Below are positions 43,987 through 51,924 of a stretch of DNA of 64,000 nucleotides, piece after piece. A program made the position numbers and the translations under genes. The notes beneath the pieces were generated by a model. The model saw only the letters and a program-made list of their open reading frames with translations. It had not been told where the DNA came from and ran no database searches. Origin of the DNA: [Clostridium] viride DSM 6836 (GTDB lineage: Bacteria > Bacillota > Clostridia > Oscillospirales > Oscillospiraceae); contig KK211198.1 of the NCBI GenBank assembly GCA_000620945.1, positions 310,001 to 374,000 on the forward strand, written 5' to 3'. Within the stretch, counting starts at the first letter, position 1, and every line of letters starts with the position of its first letter.

Positions 43987-44202
43987 CTATATCTTTATTC
44001 TGCTACCCGCGTTTTGATTAATCCACTTTTCTAGAGTTTTTACCTCAACAAAATATCTACCACCAATCACAATACTAGGAAAGTTTTTGCTTCGCATCAA
44101 CTTATATGCTACATTTTTACCTACGCCGAGAACAATCTGAAGATCCTTTGTATTATATAATATTTTGGTGCAATTTTGGACTATTTCATCTTTCACATTC
44201 AT
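43987..44202 (-). CDS. Excisionase-like helix-turn-helix protein
   Basis: This 71-residue protein has the excisionase pattern DLQIVLGVGKNVAYKLMRSK then IVIGGRYFVEVKTLEKWI. It lies about 150 bp from attachment copy B, as a Xis gene would, but no integrase gene is present. It is divergent from an XRE regulator, with a shared operator between. Confidence 0.8.
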   Translation of the reverse strand: MNVKDEIVQNCTKILYNTKDLQIVLGVGKNVAYKLMRSKNFPSIVIGGRYFVEVKTLEKWINQNAGSRIKI

Positions 44203-44242
44203 CTTCCACCTTATGCCCCATTTATACTTTTCACTCCGAGGT

Positions 44243-44306
44243 TTTTTATTAGTATATCACAATGCTCAAGTATACGCAAGTGCGTATACGCTTCTGCGAA
44301 TATAAT
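44243..44306. promoter_or_regulatory. Divergent operator-promoter between xis-like and xre genes
   Basis: GTATACGCA (44270-44278) and TGCGTATAC (44281-44289) are a perfect 9-bp inverted repeat. It overlaps the -35 of a minus-strand promoter (TTGCGT, 17 nt, TATACT) for the xis-like gene and lies just upstream of a TATAAT (44301-44306) for the xre gene. One repressor dimer here could switch both genes. Confidence 0.7.
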
Positions 44307-44332
44307 TGTATGATTTATTCGAGGTGATATAC

Positions 44333-44575
44333 ATGACTACGAAAGAAGCTATCGTTGCACGTATTCAAGAGCTTTGCAATTTAAAATCTATAAATCAGAA
44401 TGAACTCGCAAATTTAGCCGGTGTGACCCCCTCAACTGTTTATAGTCTGTTCGACCCTCGTCGGAATGATGTTTCCATAAGTACCATTAAAAAGCTATGT
44501 GATGGTCTTGATCTCACATTGGGTGCATTCTTTAATGCACCTGTATTCGATGCCCTTGAACAGGAGATAAAATAG
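44333..44575 (+). CDS. XRE-family helix-turn-helix regulator
   Basis: This 80-residue protein is a single lambda-repressor-like domain: INQNELANLAGVTPSTVYSL, then ISTIKKLCDGLDLTLGAFF. The ATG at 44333 follows GAGGTG; an upstream ATG at 44306 lies on the -10 box. It probably binds the adjacent palindrome. Its 3' end (about 85 bp) is duplicated at 46662-46750. Confidence 0.88.
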   Translation: MTTKEAIVARIQELCNLKSINQNELANLAGVTPSTVYSLFDPRRNDVSISTIKKLCDGLDLTLGAFFNAPVFDALEQEIK

Positions 44576-44650
44576 TTTTTTCAGTGGTCATGCAGGTGAT
44601 AATTATGCTTATTAAAGAAAACGTATCTAAATATCAGTAAGGAGACTGTT

Positions 44651-45121
44651 ATGAAACTAATATTTAAACAACGTATGTTCTCTTGGTTTGATAGCTATGA
44701 TATTTATGACGAGCATGGACAAACGGTTTTCACCGTAGAAGGGCAACTGGCTTTGGGACACACCTTGCATATCTCCGATCATAGCGGTGCACACATTGCG
44801 ACCTTAAAGCAAAGGTTATTAACCTTTCTTCCCAAATTTGAAATCTACTTAGGAAATCTGCTTGTGGGCTCCATTACGAAAGAGTTTACGCTGTTTAAGC
44901 CATCCTTTTCCGTAGACTGCAATGGCTGGCATGTAGAAGGAAGCTTTTGGGAATGGGATTATCAAATTCTTTCAGGAAATCAGGTAGTCGCTACCATACG
45001 AAAACAACTGCTCAACTGGACAGACACCTATACGATTGATATTTCAGACGAAAGAGACGCCCTCATGGCGCTTATGGTGGTGTTGGCGATTGATGCCGTG
45101 AAATGCAGTCAAAATAGTTAG
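44651..45121 (+). CDS. LURP-one-related (DUF567/YxjI-like) protein
   Basis: This 156-residue protein has the tubby-like beta-barrel fold of LURP-one-related proteins: KQRMFSWFDSYDIYDEHGQT, VFTVEGQLALGHTLHISDHS, then TLKQRLLTFLPKFEIYLG. The domain is thought to bind phospholipid or act at membranes; no bacterial role is firmly known. AAGGAG precedes the ATG. A decayed second copy is at 46823-47209. Confidence 0.88.
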   Translation: MKLIFKQRMFSWFDSYDIYDEHGQTVFTVEGQLALGHTLHISDHSGAHIATLKQRLLTFLPKFEIYLGNLLVGSITKEFTLFKPSFSVDCNGWHVEGSFWEWDYQILSGNQVVATIRKQLLNWTDTYTIDISDERDALMALMVVLAIDAVKCSQNS

Positions 45122-45460
45122 CAAGGAATAAGACATGAGTATCCCATACATTCAAGAGCATGTCTTGCCTCAACACTTACTATTTTCGGTTTCTGTTAAC
45201 TAAGTCTAAGACCTTCCAAAAGGATTGAAATGGCTAAGACAAGCATAGCTTCTTTTAAACAGTAAAATTGTAGAGCATCAGACGCCTCTTGGTTATCCGA
45301 AGTTCATTTCATAGAACTCAAATTCATTTTTGCATCGTCTAATTTCTTTCTCAATTCATTATGATTAATCTAATTTCACTTTTTATTTCTAATTTCTGGT
45401 TAAGAATTTCGACTTTGTATTGATACTCGCCTAATTACTAAAACCTTTTCTAGCGTTCTA
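45122..45460. other. Intergenic stretch with one hairpin
   Basis: AAGACATG and CATGTCTT (about 45130-45166) form a spaced inverted repeat after the LURP-one gene, a weak terminator. The rest, to the CarD promoter, is AT-rich with no gene. Confidence 0.45.
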
Positions 45461-45544
45461 CTGACTTTTACATAAAAGTATGATATAATATGTTTACAGC
45501 GTGTAGTTATTGATGGCGTAATTATGTTGTCAATAACTATACGC
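45461..45544 (+). promoter_or_regulatory. carD-like promoter and large leader inverted repeat
   Basis: CTGACT, a 17-nt spacer and TATAAT (45484-45489) predict a start near 45496. The transcript would begin with GCGTGTAGTTATTGA (45499-45513), which pairs with TCAATAACTATACGC (45530-45544) with a single mismatch. The ribosome binding site follows about 15 nt later. Confidence 0.65.
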
Positions 45545-45570
45545 TTATTTCATAAACTTAGGAGATTAAT

Positions 45571-46074
45571 ATGTTTAATGTTGGTGATTTGGTTATTTAT
45601 GGTAGCACAGGCGTATGCGAAGTCACCGATATAGCGGTGATAAATCCTATAGGAATTGAGGGTAAAAGCTATTACGCTATAACGCCACTATATCAGTGCG
45701 GTACAATCTATGTTCCCACTGACAATGTAAAGGTATTTATGCGCCCAATAATTTCAATAGCGGAAGTGGAGCAGTTGATTGACACCATTCCCTTCATCGA
45801 AGCAGAAGCATACCATTGCAATGGTGCAAATGGTTTGATTAAGCATTATGATTCTGCATTCAAATCTCACGAATGCAAGCATTTAATTGAACTTGCGATG
45901 TCAATTCATGCAAAAAAAGAATTTGTAGCAAAGCAAAATCGGAAATTGGGAACCATAGATGAAAAGTATCTGAAACGAGCAGAAAACTTATTGTTTGGTG
46001 AAATGGCAGCGGCACTCAACATTACAAGAGATGAGATACCTGAATATATCTCATATAGACTCAGTCTCTCATAG
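45571..46074 (+). CDS. CarD-family transcriptional regulator
   Basis: The N-terminal RNA-polymerase-interacting domain is clear: MFNVGDLVIYGSTGVCEVTD, then YYAITPLYQCGTIYVPTDN. The C-terminal half (about 75-167) is helical, as in CarD/CdnL proteins that bind the beta subunit and the -10 region. At 167 residues it has a usual length. TTAGGAG precedes the ATG, after a strong leader hairpin. Confidence 0.88.
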   Translation: MFNVGDLVIYGSTGVCEVTDIAVINPIGIEGKSYYAITPLYQCGTIYVPTDNVKVFMRPIISIAEVEQLIDTIPFIEAEAYHCNGANGLIKHYDSAFKSHECKHLIELAMSIHAKKEFVAKQNRKLGTIDEKYLKRAENLLFGEMAAALNITRDEIPEYISYRLSLS

Positions 46075-46153
46075 AATTTTAATAACAGATATTTTGTTCT
46101 ATATCTTAGCTAACTGCATTACAGTAAATGTTGTTGCATTTTTATTGAAAGGA

Positions 46154-46642
46154 ATGAATCAAATAATAGACACGATTTTTATTTCATTACTAAAAATACT
46201 AGATAATTTTCTTGCTACAAGTAAATCTATACTCGTACATAAAAACAAGGCCATTGCAGCTTCAATGACAATTGTTGTATCTCAATTTCTTTTCTATTTT
46301 GTAATTTCAGAAATCATAAATCAGAACAATATCATTGTAATTATTGCGGTTTCTGTAGCATCTGGTCTAGGATCTTTTATCGCATTCAAGATCAACGATA
46401 AAGTCTCAAAAGAAAAACTATATCTAAATATTATAACTTCAAAACATTTAGATGATATGACAGAGTTATGTGAATTCCTGAGAATCAAAAATATCAAAAA
46501 CATTATAACGGACAGTTATAATAAAGATTGGACAAAATCAATGTCAGTTCAGGTGTTTGCTTTAACGAGAGTAGAAAGTAAATTGATTGATAAGTTCTTA
46601 GATGGGCAGGACAACAAATATTTTAGAGAAATATTGTATTAG
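46154..46642 (+). CDS. Membrane protein with DUF2179/UPF0316-like layout
   Basis: Two or three membrane helices (IVVSQFLFYFVISEII, IVIIAVSVASGLGSFIAFKI) precede a C-terminal soluble domain (LYLNIITSKHLDDMTELCEF, VQVFALTRVESKLIDKFL). The order resembles UPF0316/DUF5698-DUF2179 proteins. The start is uncertain: the frame is open from 45995 inside carD, and the ATG at 46154 has only a close GAAAGG. It may be coupled to carD. Confidence 0.55.
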   Translation: MNQIIDTIFISLLKILDNFLATSKSILVHKNKAIAASMTIVVSQFLFYFVISEIINQNNIIVIIAVSVASGLGSFIAFKINDKVSKEKLYLNIITSKHLDDMTELCEFLRIKNIKNIITDSYNKDWTKSMSVQVFALTRVESKLIDKFLDGQDNKYFREILY

Positions 46643-46661
46643 TAATAAAACCCCTCTCAAA

Positions 46662-47209
46662 TAAAAAGCTTTGTGATGGTCTCGGCGTCACATTGTGTGC
46701 ATTCTTTAATACACCTGAATTCGATGCTCTTGAACAGGAGATAAAATAGTTTTTCAGTGGTGATGCAGGTGATCATTGTGCTTACTAAAGAAAACGTATC
46801 GAATCTTAGTAAGGAGACTGTTATGAAACTAGTATTTAAACAACGTATGTTCTCTTGGTTTGACAGCTATGATATTTATGACGAGCATGGAAAAACGGTT
46901 TTCACCGTAGAAGGGCAACTGGCATGGGGACACACCTTGCATATCTCCGATCAAAGCGGCACACAAATTGCGACCTTAAAGCAGAGGCTTTCTTCCCAAA
47001 TTTGAAATCTATTTAGGAAATTTGCTTGTGGGCTTTGGGAATGGGATTATCAAATTCTTTCAGGAAATCAGGTAGTTGCTACCATACAAAAACAACTGCT
47101 TAACTGGACAGACACCTATACGATTGATATTTTAGACGAAAGAGACGCCCTCATGGCACTTATGTTGGTGCTGGCGATTGATGCTGTTAAATGCAGTCAA
47201 AACAGCTAG
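46662..47209 (+). pseudogene. Decayed duplicate of the xre 3' end and LURP-one gene
   Basis: The segment repeats 44490-45121 in the same order, including the last 28 codons of the xre gene, the spacer and the LURP-one gene. The LURP-one copy starts at 46823 with MKLVFKQRMFSWFDSYDIYD. It loses frame after TLKQRLS through an 8-nt loss and lacks a further stretch of about 70 nt in the middle. The last part again matches up to the stop. It is a pseudogene from a local duplication. Confidence 0.9.
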
Positions 47210-47372
47210 AAAGGGATGATTATAGCACATTAGTATTTGATGCTGAACAGGATAAATAACTTATCGGATACCCTAAAAGCGGTTCGATAACGGTACTTTT
47301 ATCACTACATAATACATGCGCTAGATGTTCTCACAACCGCTAACAATCCTGGATAGTGTAAAACGTGAACCC

Positions 47373-48237
47373 TTAGTTTAAATCTCCGTCTACAGAAATA
47401 AACGCATCTAACGGCGGGGTTCCACCCGCAAGACCTACCGCAAAAACGGTATAGATTGTGCCAGGCATAAGTTTAACATTGGGTACAGTCAAGGCAACCT
47501 GACCATTCTCAGCAAGTTTTGCCTGCAAGGTGTAGTTCCCTGGAGCTACACTGATATATTCTGTAACATCTTGATAGCCGACATCTTCAAATAGTACAGT
47601 ACCATCCGGTAATGCGATATCAACAGAGGGTGCGTTTGGGGATAGGTGAGCAAATCTAATGTATGCACTACGTTTATCAACCATCGGCATATATACTTCC
47701 ATGATCGGGAGGAGGCTGAGGTTTGCAAGCTCGCCAACTGCTGCAACGATGAAACAGCTTCTTTGAGGAACCGTGAGCGTGGTAGTATAGACAGGGTTAC
47801 CTGTTTCCCCAGTAGGAAACACTTGTATGGTATACTCTTTTGCTTTTACAGGAACATAGTCTGTCATTTGCTTATACGCAAGATTTTTCGCAATTAAGGT
47901 TCCGTTTGCATAAATGTCAACGGGCTCTCAGAAACATCATAAGCAATATATGTTTTGGTTTCCTTTGCTGGCTCTTGTGTTGTTGGCTGTGTTGTTGTGG
48001 TGGGAGCATTGCCAGAAGTAGGTGCAGTTTGTGTAGCATCAGTAGGAGAATTGGAGGCAGCTCCCAAATTACCAATAACTTCAATAACCACTATAACAAC
48101 TAACGCAATAAACCAAACTCTTTTGTAATTGGCTTCTTGTTCTTGGCTCCACATTGAGGGCAAGTCTTTGCAGATTTAGCAATTTCAGTCCCACAACTCG
48201 AACATGTTTTCATTGATTTGTTTTTTACTGCTTCCAT
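47373..48237 (-). pseudogene. Zinc-ribbon, membrane-anchored DUF4397 protein with two frameshifts
   Basis: Read with two one-base corrections, this is one gene. It has an N-terminal zinc ribbon (CSSCGTEIAKSAKTCPQCG), a membrane helix (VWFIALVVIVVIEVIG), a Thr/Pro/Gln-rich linker and a DUF4397 domain (AYIRFAHLSPNAPSVDIALP, VAPGNYTLQAKLAENG). The shifts lie in short homopolymers at about 48121 (T run) and about 47922 (G run). The ATG at 48237 has AGGAG 6 nt upstream. It is either a young pseudogene or affected by sequence error. Confidence 0.8.
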
Positions 48238-48380
48238 CTCTAACTCCTCTACTGTATTAATTTACATTAATGCCATATTATGTCAACTAATGTAATGTAG
48301 TATATATAGGTTTAAAATTATTTTCAAGAAATAATTAGAGGGACTACCTTGTTGGTAATCACTCTTAGCTTGAGCATAGA

Positions 48381-48412
48381 AAAACACCTCTCAGATTAAT
48401 GAGAGGTGTTTT
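48381..48412. terminator. Intrinsic terminator between the zinc-ribbon genes
   Basis: AAAACACCTCTCA pairs with TGAGAGGTGTTTT across 6 nt. It serves the minus-strand gene at 48536 and can act in both directions. Confidence 0.9.
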
Positions 48413-48535
48413 AAATTCTAATAAGGGGTAGGGGGGCGTATACTATCGTTACGTTGATTAGCATGGTTATATATTTCGAACAACATTTCTGAACACCCCC
48501 CGCCTAAATCGGATCTTATCAAAGCCTCCCTAGCT

Positions 48536-49231
48536 TTATTCTCCAGCTAATGTAATAACACCATTTTCAAACCTTCCCACATCGTAATTATTGGCTGTAA
48601 TAAAAATAGTGGAAACTATTATAGATTTATCGAGAGAACCACTTTTAATAAATTCTATGGATGCATCTGCAATTTCTTGTAGCATACTTTTTAGCTCTCG
48701 ATCAGCAAGGTCAAAGTTGCCCTGCCCTAAGAATTTGGCACGATATATTGGTTGCGGAGTAATATCAATGAATACCATGAAATTAGTGCCGTCTCTGGTC
48801 AAAACACTTGCTTTATCTACTACAGCTTTATCTGTTACAACTCCACCAGACATTCTAGCGCCAAGACTGAGTGCTGCAATCTGGGTGTCCTGATAAATAT
48901 TCGTAGTTTCTGCCTCGGTTAATCGCTGCTCTACTCCTGAACTATTATTCTTTGGGATCAATGCAAAAATAGATAAACAGATCGACACTATTACTAATCC
49001 CAACATGACTTTCGCAGCATCATAACTCCAAAAACTCTTTTCTTGAGCAATCCCTTTTTCCACTTCAACCTTATCCCTAAATGTTATTTCCATTTCAGTT
49101 TTTTGAATTTCTGGCGTAAGAACATCCTCAGTACCTTTACTTTCGTCTGAAACTGGTGCCCCACAGCTTATACAAAACTTTGCTTTACTTGATATCTCTT
49201 TGCCACATTCTAGACAGTTGAATAATGCCAT
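48536..49231 (-). CDS. Zinc-ribbon membrane protein, unknown function
   Basis: The 231-residue protein has an N-terminal zinc ribbon (CLECGKEISSKAKFCISCGA), a charged linker, one membrane helix (VMLGLVIVSICLSIFALI, about 80-100) and an extracytoplasmic domain of about 125 residues with no recognised family. The ATG at 49231 is preceded by GGAGGAGG. The layout matches the neighbouring frameshifted DUF4397 protein, so both may belong to one surface system. Confidence 0.75.
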   Translation of the reverse strand: MALFNCLECGKEISSKAKFCISCGAPVSDESKGTEDVLTPEIQKTEMEITFRDKVEVEKGIAQEKSFWSYDAAKVMLGLVIVSICLSIFALIPKNNSSGVEQRLTEAETTNIYQDTQIAALSLGARMSGGVVTDKAVVDKASVLTRDGTNFMVFIDITPQPIYRAKFLGQGNFDLADRELKSMLQEIADASIEFIKSGSLDKSIIVSTIFITANNYDVGRFENGVITLAGE

Positions 49232-49328
49232 TGACAGTTCCTCCTCCAAAATTTCTAATTAAATTATAATTCACATTTCATACATTTACAAGATTTTACA
49301 ACATTTTAATAACCTTTAAGACAACAAA

Positions 49329-49356
49329 AACGGGAAGCTCTTTATAGCTTCCCGTT
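49329..49356. terminator. Hairpin AACGGGAAGCT/AGCTTCCCGTT
   Basis: A perfect 11-bp stem with a 6-nt loop upstream of the zinc-ribbon gene. It would end a minus-strand transcript from the gene at 49672. T-tract is weak. Confidence 0.6.
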
Positions 49357-49671
49357 AATAGGCATCACCCAAAATAGCGGCTGATCCAAGACTTTGTTTA
49401 CGTTTTGTAAAATAACATATTGATTCGATTCTAATTTTACGCTTTTTTGCTTGGTCTGAGATGTAAATTTAGAGCACACTCTAGATTGCAAAAACCACTA
49501 CTATGATTAACACAGTAGCGGTTTATTGGATGCCCTTAAATATATGAGGGGGTATATTACATTTTCAGCTTAACCTCTAATTCCGAAAAGTCAAGTAGTA
49601 GTTCATTCTTACTCACAAGAACGAATTACACTTTCGAACAGTTGTCTGCGGCTAAACTCACTTAAATCTTT
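49357..49671. other. Intergenic AT-rich stretch without a gene
   Basis: About 315 bp, no supported open frame or clear signal. Confidence 0.4.
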
Positions 49672-50073
49672 TTAATCATCTTTTAGTATAACAATAAATT
49701 TACCAGGATCATTATTCTTACATCTTTCTACAGATACCTTTTTCCCATATTGCTCTGAAATCTCATCTTCAAGCTTTTCATAGTGTTTATACGAAAGCCC
49801 TAAAGGAAGATTGAACGTATACTTCGTTTTCTCATCCGTATGTTCTGTTCTAATTCTTTTAGCAAAGTCATCTCCTTTGTATAGGTTACAGTTTCTAAAT
49901 ATTTGCTCAAGCTTAGACTCCCACACCAACTTAATCACTATGAACATTACTAATATGGCTAGAAAAAAAAGGCTTCTAGTAAGATTAGGATTTTGTGAAA
50001 AATATTTTGACAAATAACACAAGAAAAACATAGGTAAAGATAGTGAAATAATTTTCAATATCAAATCTACCAC
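49672..50073 (-). CDS. Two-helix membrane protein, unknown (possibly truncated FtsK/TcpA-like N-terminus)
   Basis: Two adjacent membrane helices (IISLSLPMFFLCYLS, SLFFLAILVMFIVIKLV) are followed by a soluble part of about 85 residues ending FNLPLGLSYKHYEKLEDEIS and GKFIVILKDD. The helix-helix-LPxGLS layout resembles the N-terminus of FtsK-type coupling proteins of integrative conjugative elements, of which only this portion would remain. I am not sure of that. AGGAGGTGG precedes the start. Confidence 0.5.
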   Translation of the reverse strand: MVDLILKIISLSLPMFFLCYLSKYFSQNPNLTRSLFFLAILVMFIVIKLVWESKLEQIFRNCNLYKGDDFAKRIRTEHTDEKTKYTFNLPLGLSYKHYEKLEDEISEQYGKKVSVERCKNNDPGKFIVILKDD

Positions 50074-50769
50074 CTCCTATCTAATTTATAATAATAACAA
50101 CTGATTTTATGTCTAGGCACATAGATGATTCTCTAAATATTTTCCTTTAAACCAACAACAGTCTGCGAGAGGTTTCCTACTTTAAAGGGGCGTCGAGCGG
50201 GAGACCAAAATTAAACTAATTACAATCTCCCTGCTATCACCAATACAATTTAATCTTTACCGCTCAATATCAATAGTGGGTTATCTTATTTATTTCTTCT
50301 AACAAGTTTTCTAACAAAATGTGTTAGAAGTGCATCCTTTGGTACTCAATGCTTTCAATAAAATCACTGCACCGGAAACGCTGTAACCTCTGATTTTCAA
50401 GGGATTCAGCAATCTCAAATAAAGTCAAACAACCTTACATAATCAATTAGATGTTTGAATGGCATTCAAGAGGTCATCCTTAAAAACAATTTACATTAAC
50501 TTTGCGAGCGGGACAATCTATAAAGTAAACTCAAAGGGGATAAGTTGAGCAAACACTCAGCCTATCCCCTATTTCATTCTTTTATTTGAAATGATTTTTC
50601 TTCCTTCTCTCATAGAAGTAATGTCCTTTATGTCTTTCGTATTTATTCATACACTTTCCAACATACGGACTAATAGCCACTCTGCGCTCCTTGTTCCCAT
50701 TGTTCTAGCTGTAAACAAAAGAGTATTTCCCGTACTTCTAGGATAGCTTGGAGCAGGGGGGGGCTTTCA
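50074..50769. other. Long intergenic stretch, remnant DNA
   Basis: About 700 bp without a gene. A hairpin with arms AGGGGATA/TATCCCCT and an inner GTTGAG/CTCAGC stem lies at 50535-50570. The stretch around 50380-50415 (ACCTCTGATTTTCAAGGGATT) resembles the sequences beside the tRNA attachment copies. It may be debris of mobile DNA. Confidence 0.45.
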
Positions 50770-50955
50770 TTAATAATCATCTATTATATATTGATTTTCA
50801 ACTAATTTTTTGCAGTCATTCTCATGCTCTTTCGCTTTGTTCATTACTCCAAAATGTTGCTTTAGGACATCTTTGATAATGCCAGAAGGACAGCTATATT
50901 GGGTCAAAATTTCATACAGCCAAACTTCTTCCGTCTTGAAGGACACGCTAATCAC
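50770..50955 (-). CDS. Short hypothetical protein of a mobile-element type
   Basis: The frame reads VISVSFKTEEVWLYEILTQY and continues SCPSGIIKDVLKQHF. It is open upstream through KIETPYKKR to an ATA codon that stands 9 nt after GGGAG, where a start codon would be expected. A GTG at 50955 is the first standard start. The content is reminiscent of small ribbon-helix-helix accessory proteins. It may be a gene that lost its start codon. Confidence 0.35.
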   Translation of the reverse strand: MISVSFKTEEVWLYEILTQYSCPSGIIKDVLKQHFGVMNKAKEHENDCKKLVENQYIIDDY

Positions 50956-51311
50956 ACGCTTTTTATATGGAGTTTCTATTTTAGTTCACTCCCTTCAAAT
51001 TGATTTCTTTTCAAATCTCACGCTAGATTATATGTCGTATTGCTTGTACAGCTTTCCTACATTTTAGAAATTTCTAAAATTCATAACACAAGAATTCGTA
51101 AAAAAACTGGGCTATAGGCGAGTGAAAATCACTCAGTTCCTGTAACCCTTTTTTTCAATAGATAAAGAATACAATGGAGAATATAATTATTTTAAAACTA
51201 CCCGTTTTTTGAAGTGAAATACAAGTGAAATCTATTGAATTACAAGATACAAGAGCAAAAAAGAAAAGCCCTGAAACCATTGAAAATCAACAGTTTCAGG
51301 ACTTTGAGTTT
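50956..51311. other. Stretch flanking the intact tRNA-Cys, likely attachment-site arm region
   Basis: No gene is visible. Direct repeats of AAGTGAAAT occur around 51213-51228. A hairpin CCTGAAAC/GTTTCAGG with a T-rich tail on the minus strand (51250-51305) follows the tRNA-Cys and could terminate the tRNA operon. An imperfect hairpin with a T-run lies at about 51105-51155. Confidence 0.5.
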
Positions 51312-51385
<74 letters not shown>

Positions 51386-51423
51386 GAATGCAATACCCCA
51401 TGAGAATTCTCACAGGGTATCGT

Positions 51424-51499
51424 TGGAGCGAGTGACGAGGCTCGAACTCGCTACCTCCACCTTGGCAAGGTGGCGCTCTACCAGATGAGCTACACTCGC
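51424..51499 (-). tRNA. tRNA-Gly (GCC)
   Basis: Acceptor GCGAGTG/CACTCGC, encoded CCA and anticodon GCC in CACCTTGCCAAGGTG. Confidence 0.97.
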
Positions 51500-51534
51500 A
51501 TAAGACTCTGTAGAGGATTTCTCCTCTACAGAGA

Positions 51535-51611
51535 TGGTGCCTCCGGTCGGAATCGAACCAACGACACGTGGATTTTCAGTCCACTGCTCTACCGACTGAG
51601 CTACAGAGGCA
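51535..51611 (-). tRNA. tRNA-Phe (GAA)
   Basis: Acceptor TGCCTCT pairs with GGAGGCA, the CCA is encoded and the anticodon loop CTGAAAA gives GAA. The first base pair is U-A rather than the usual G-C. Confidence 0.95.
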
Positions 51612-51637
51612 ATTTGGACACGAGGGTTCGTGTCCGA

Positions 51638-51714
<77 letters not shown>

Positions 51715-51717
51715 ATC

Positions 51718-51793
51718 TGGTGGGAACAACAGGGATCGAACCTGTGACCCCATGCTTGTAAGGCATGTGCTCTCCCAGCTGAGCTATGCTCCC
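51718..51793 (-). tRNA. tRNA-Val (TAC)
   Basis: Acceptor GGGAGCA pairs with TGTTCCC, the CCA is encoded and the anticodon is TAC in ATGCCTTACAAGCAT. It is the first tRNA of the cluster, 3 nt before tRNA-Asp. Confidence 0.97.
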
Positions 51794-51823
51794 TCGTCTT
51801 GTTTCTCACAAGCGACGAAATTT

Positions 51824-51852
51824 ATTATAAGCGACCAGACCCCATTTGTCAA
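51824..51852 (-). promoter_or_regulatory. Promoter of the five-tRNA operon
   Basis: On the minus strand TTGACA, a 17-nt spacer and TATAAT form a perfect consensus, about 30 nt before tRNA-Val. Confidence 0.92.
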
Positions 51853-51924
51853 CAGGTTTTTCAGAAAAAGTTTCGCTTTTTTCCAAGGCTTTCTCTGGAA
51901 GGGTATTCTTTCCTTTTTGCTCCT

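Noticed and set aside
45995-46153. Start of the membrane protein inside carD
   Set aside because: The extra N-terminus overlaps carD codons in another frame and shows no conserved pattern; the later ATG is more plausible though not certain.
46662-46750. A second XRE regulator gene
   Set aside because: Only the last 28 codons are present; it belongs to the local duplication.
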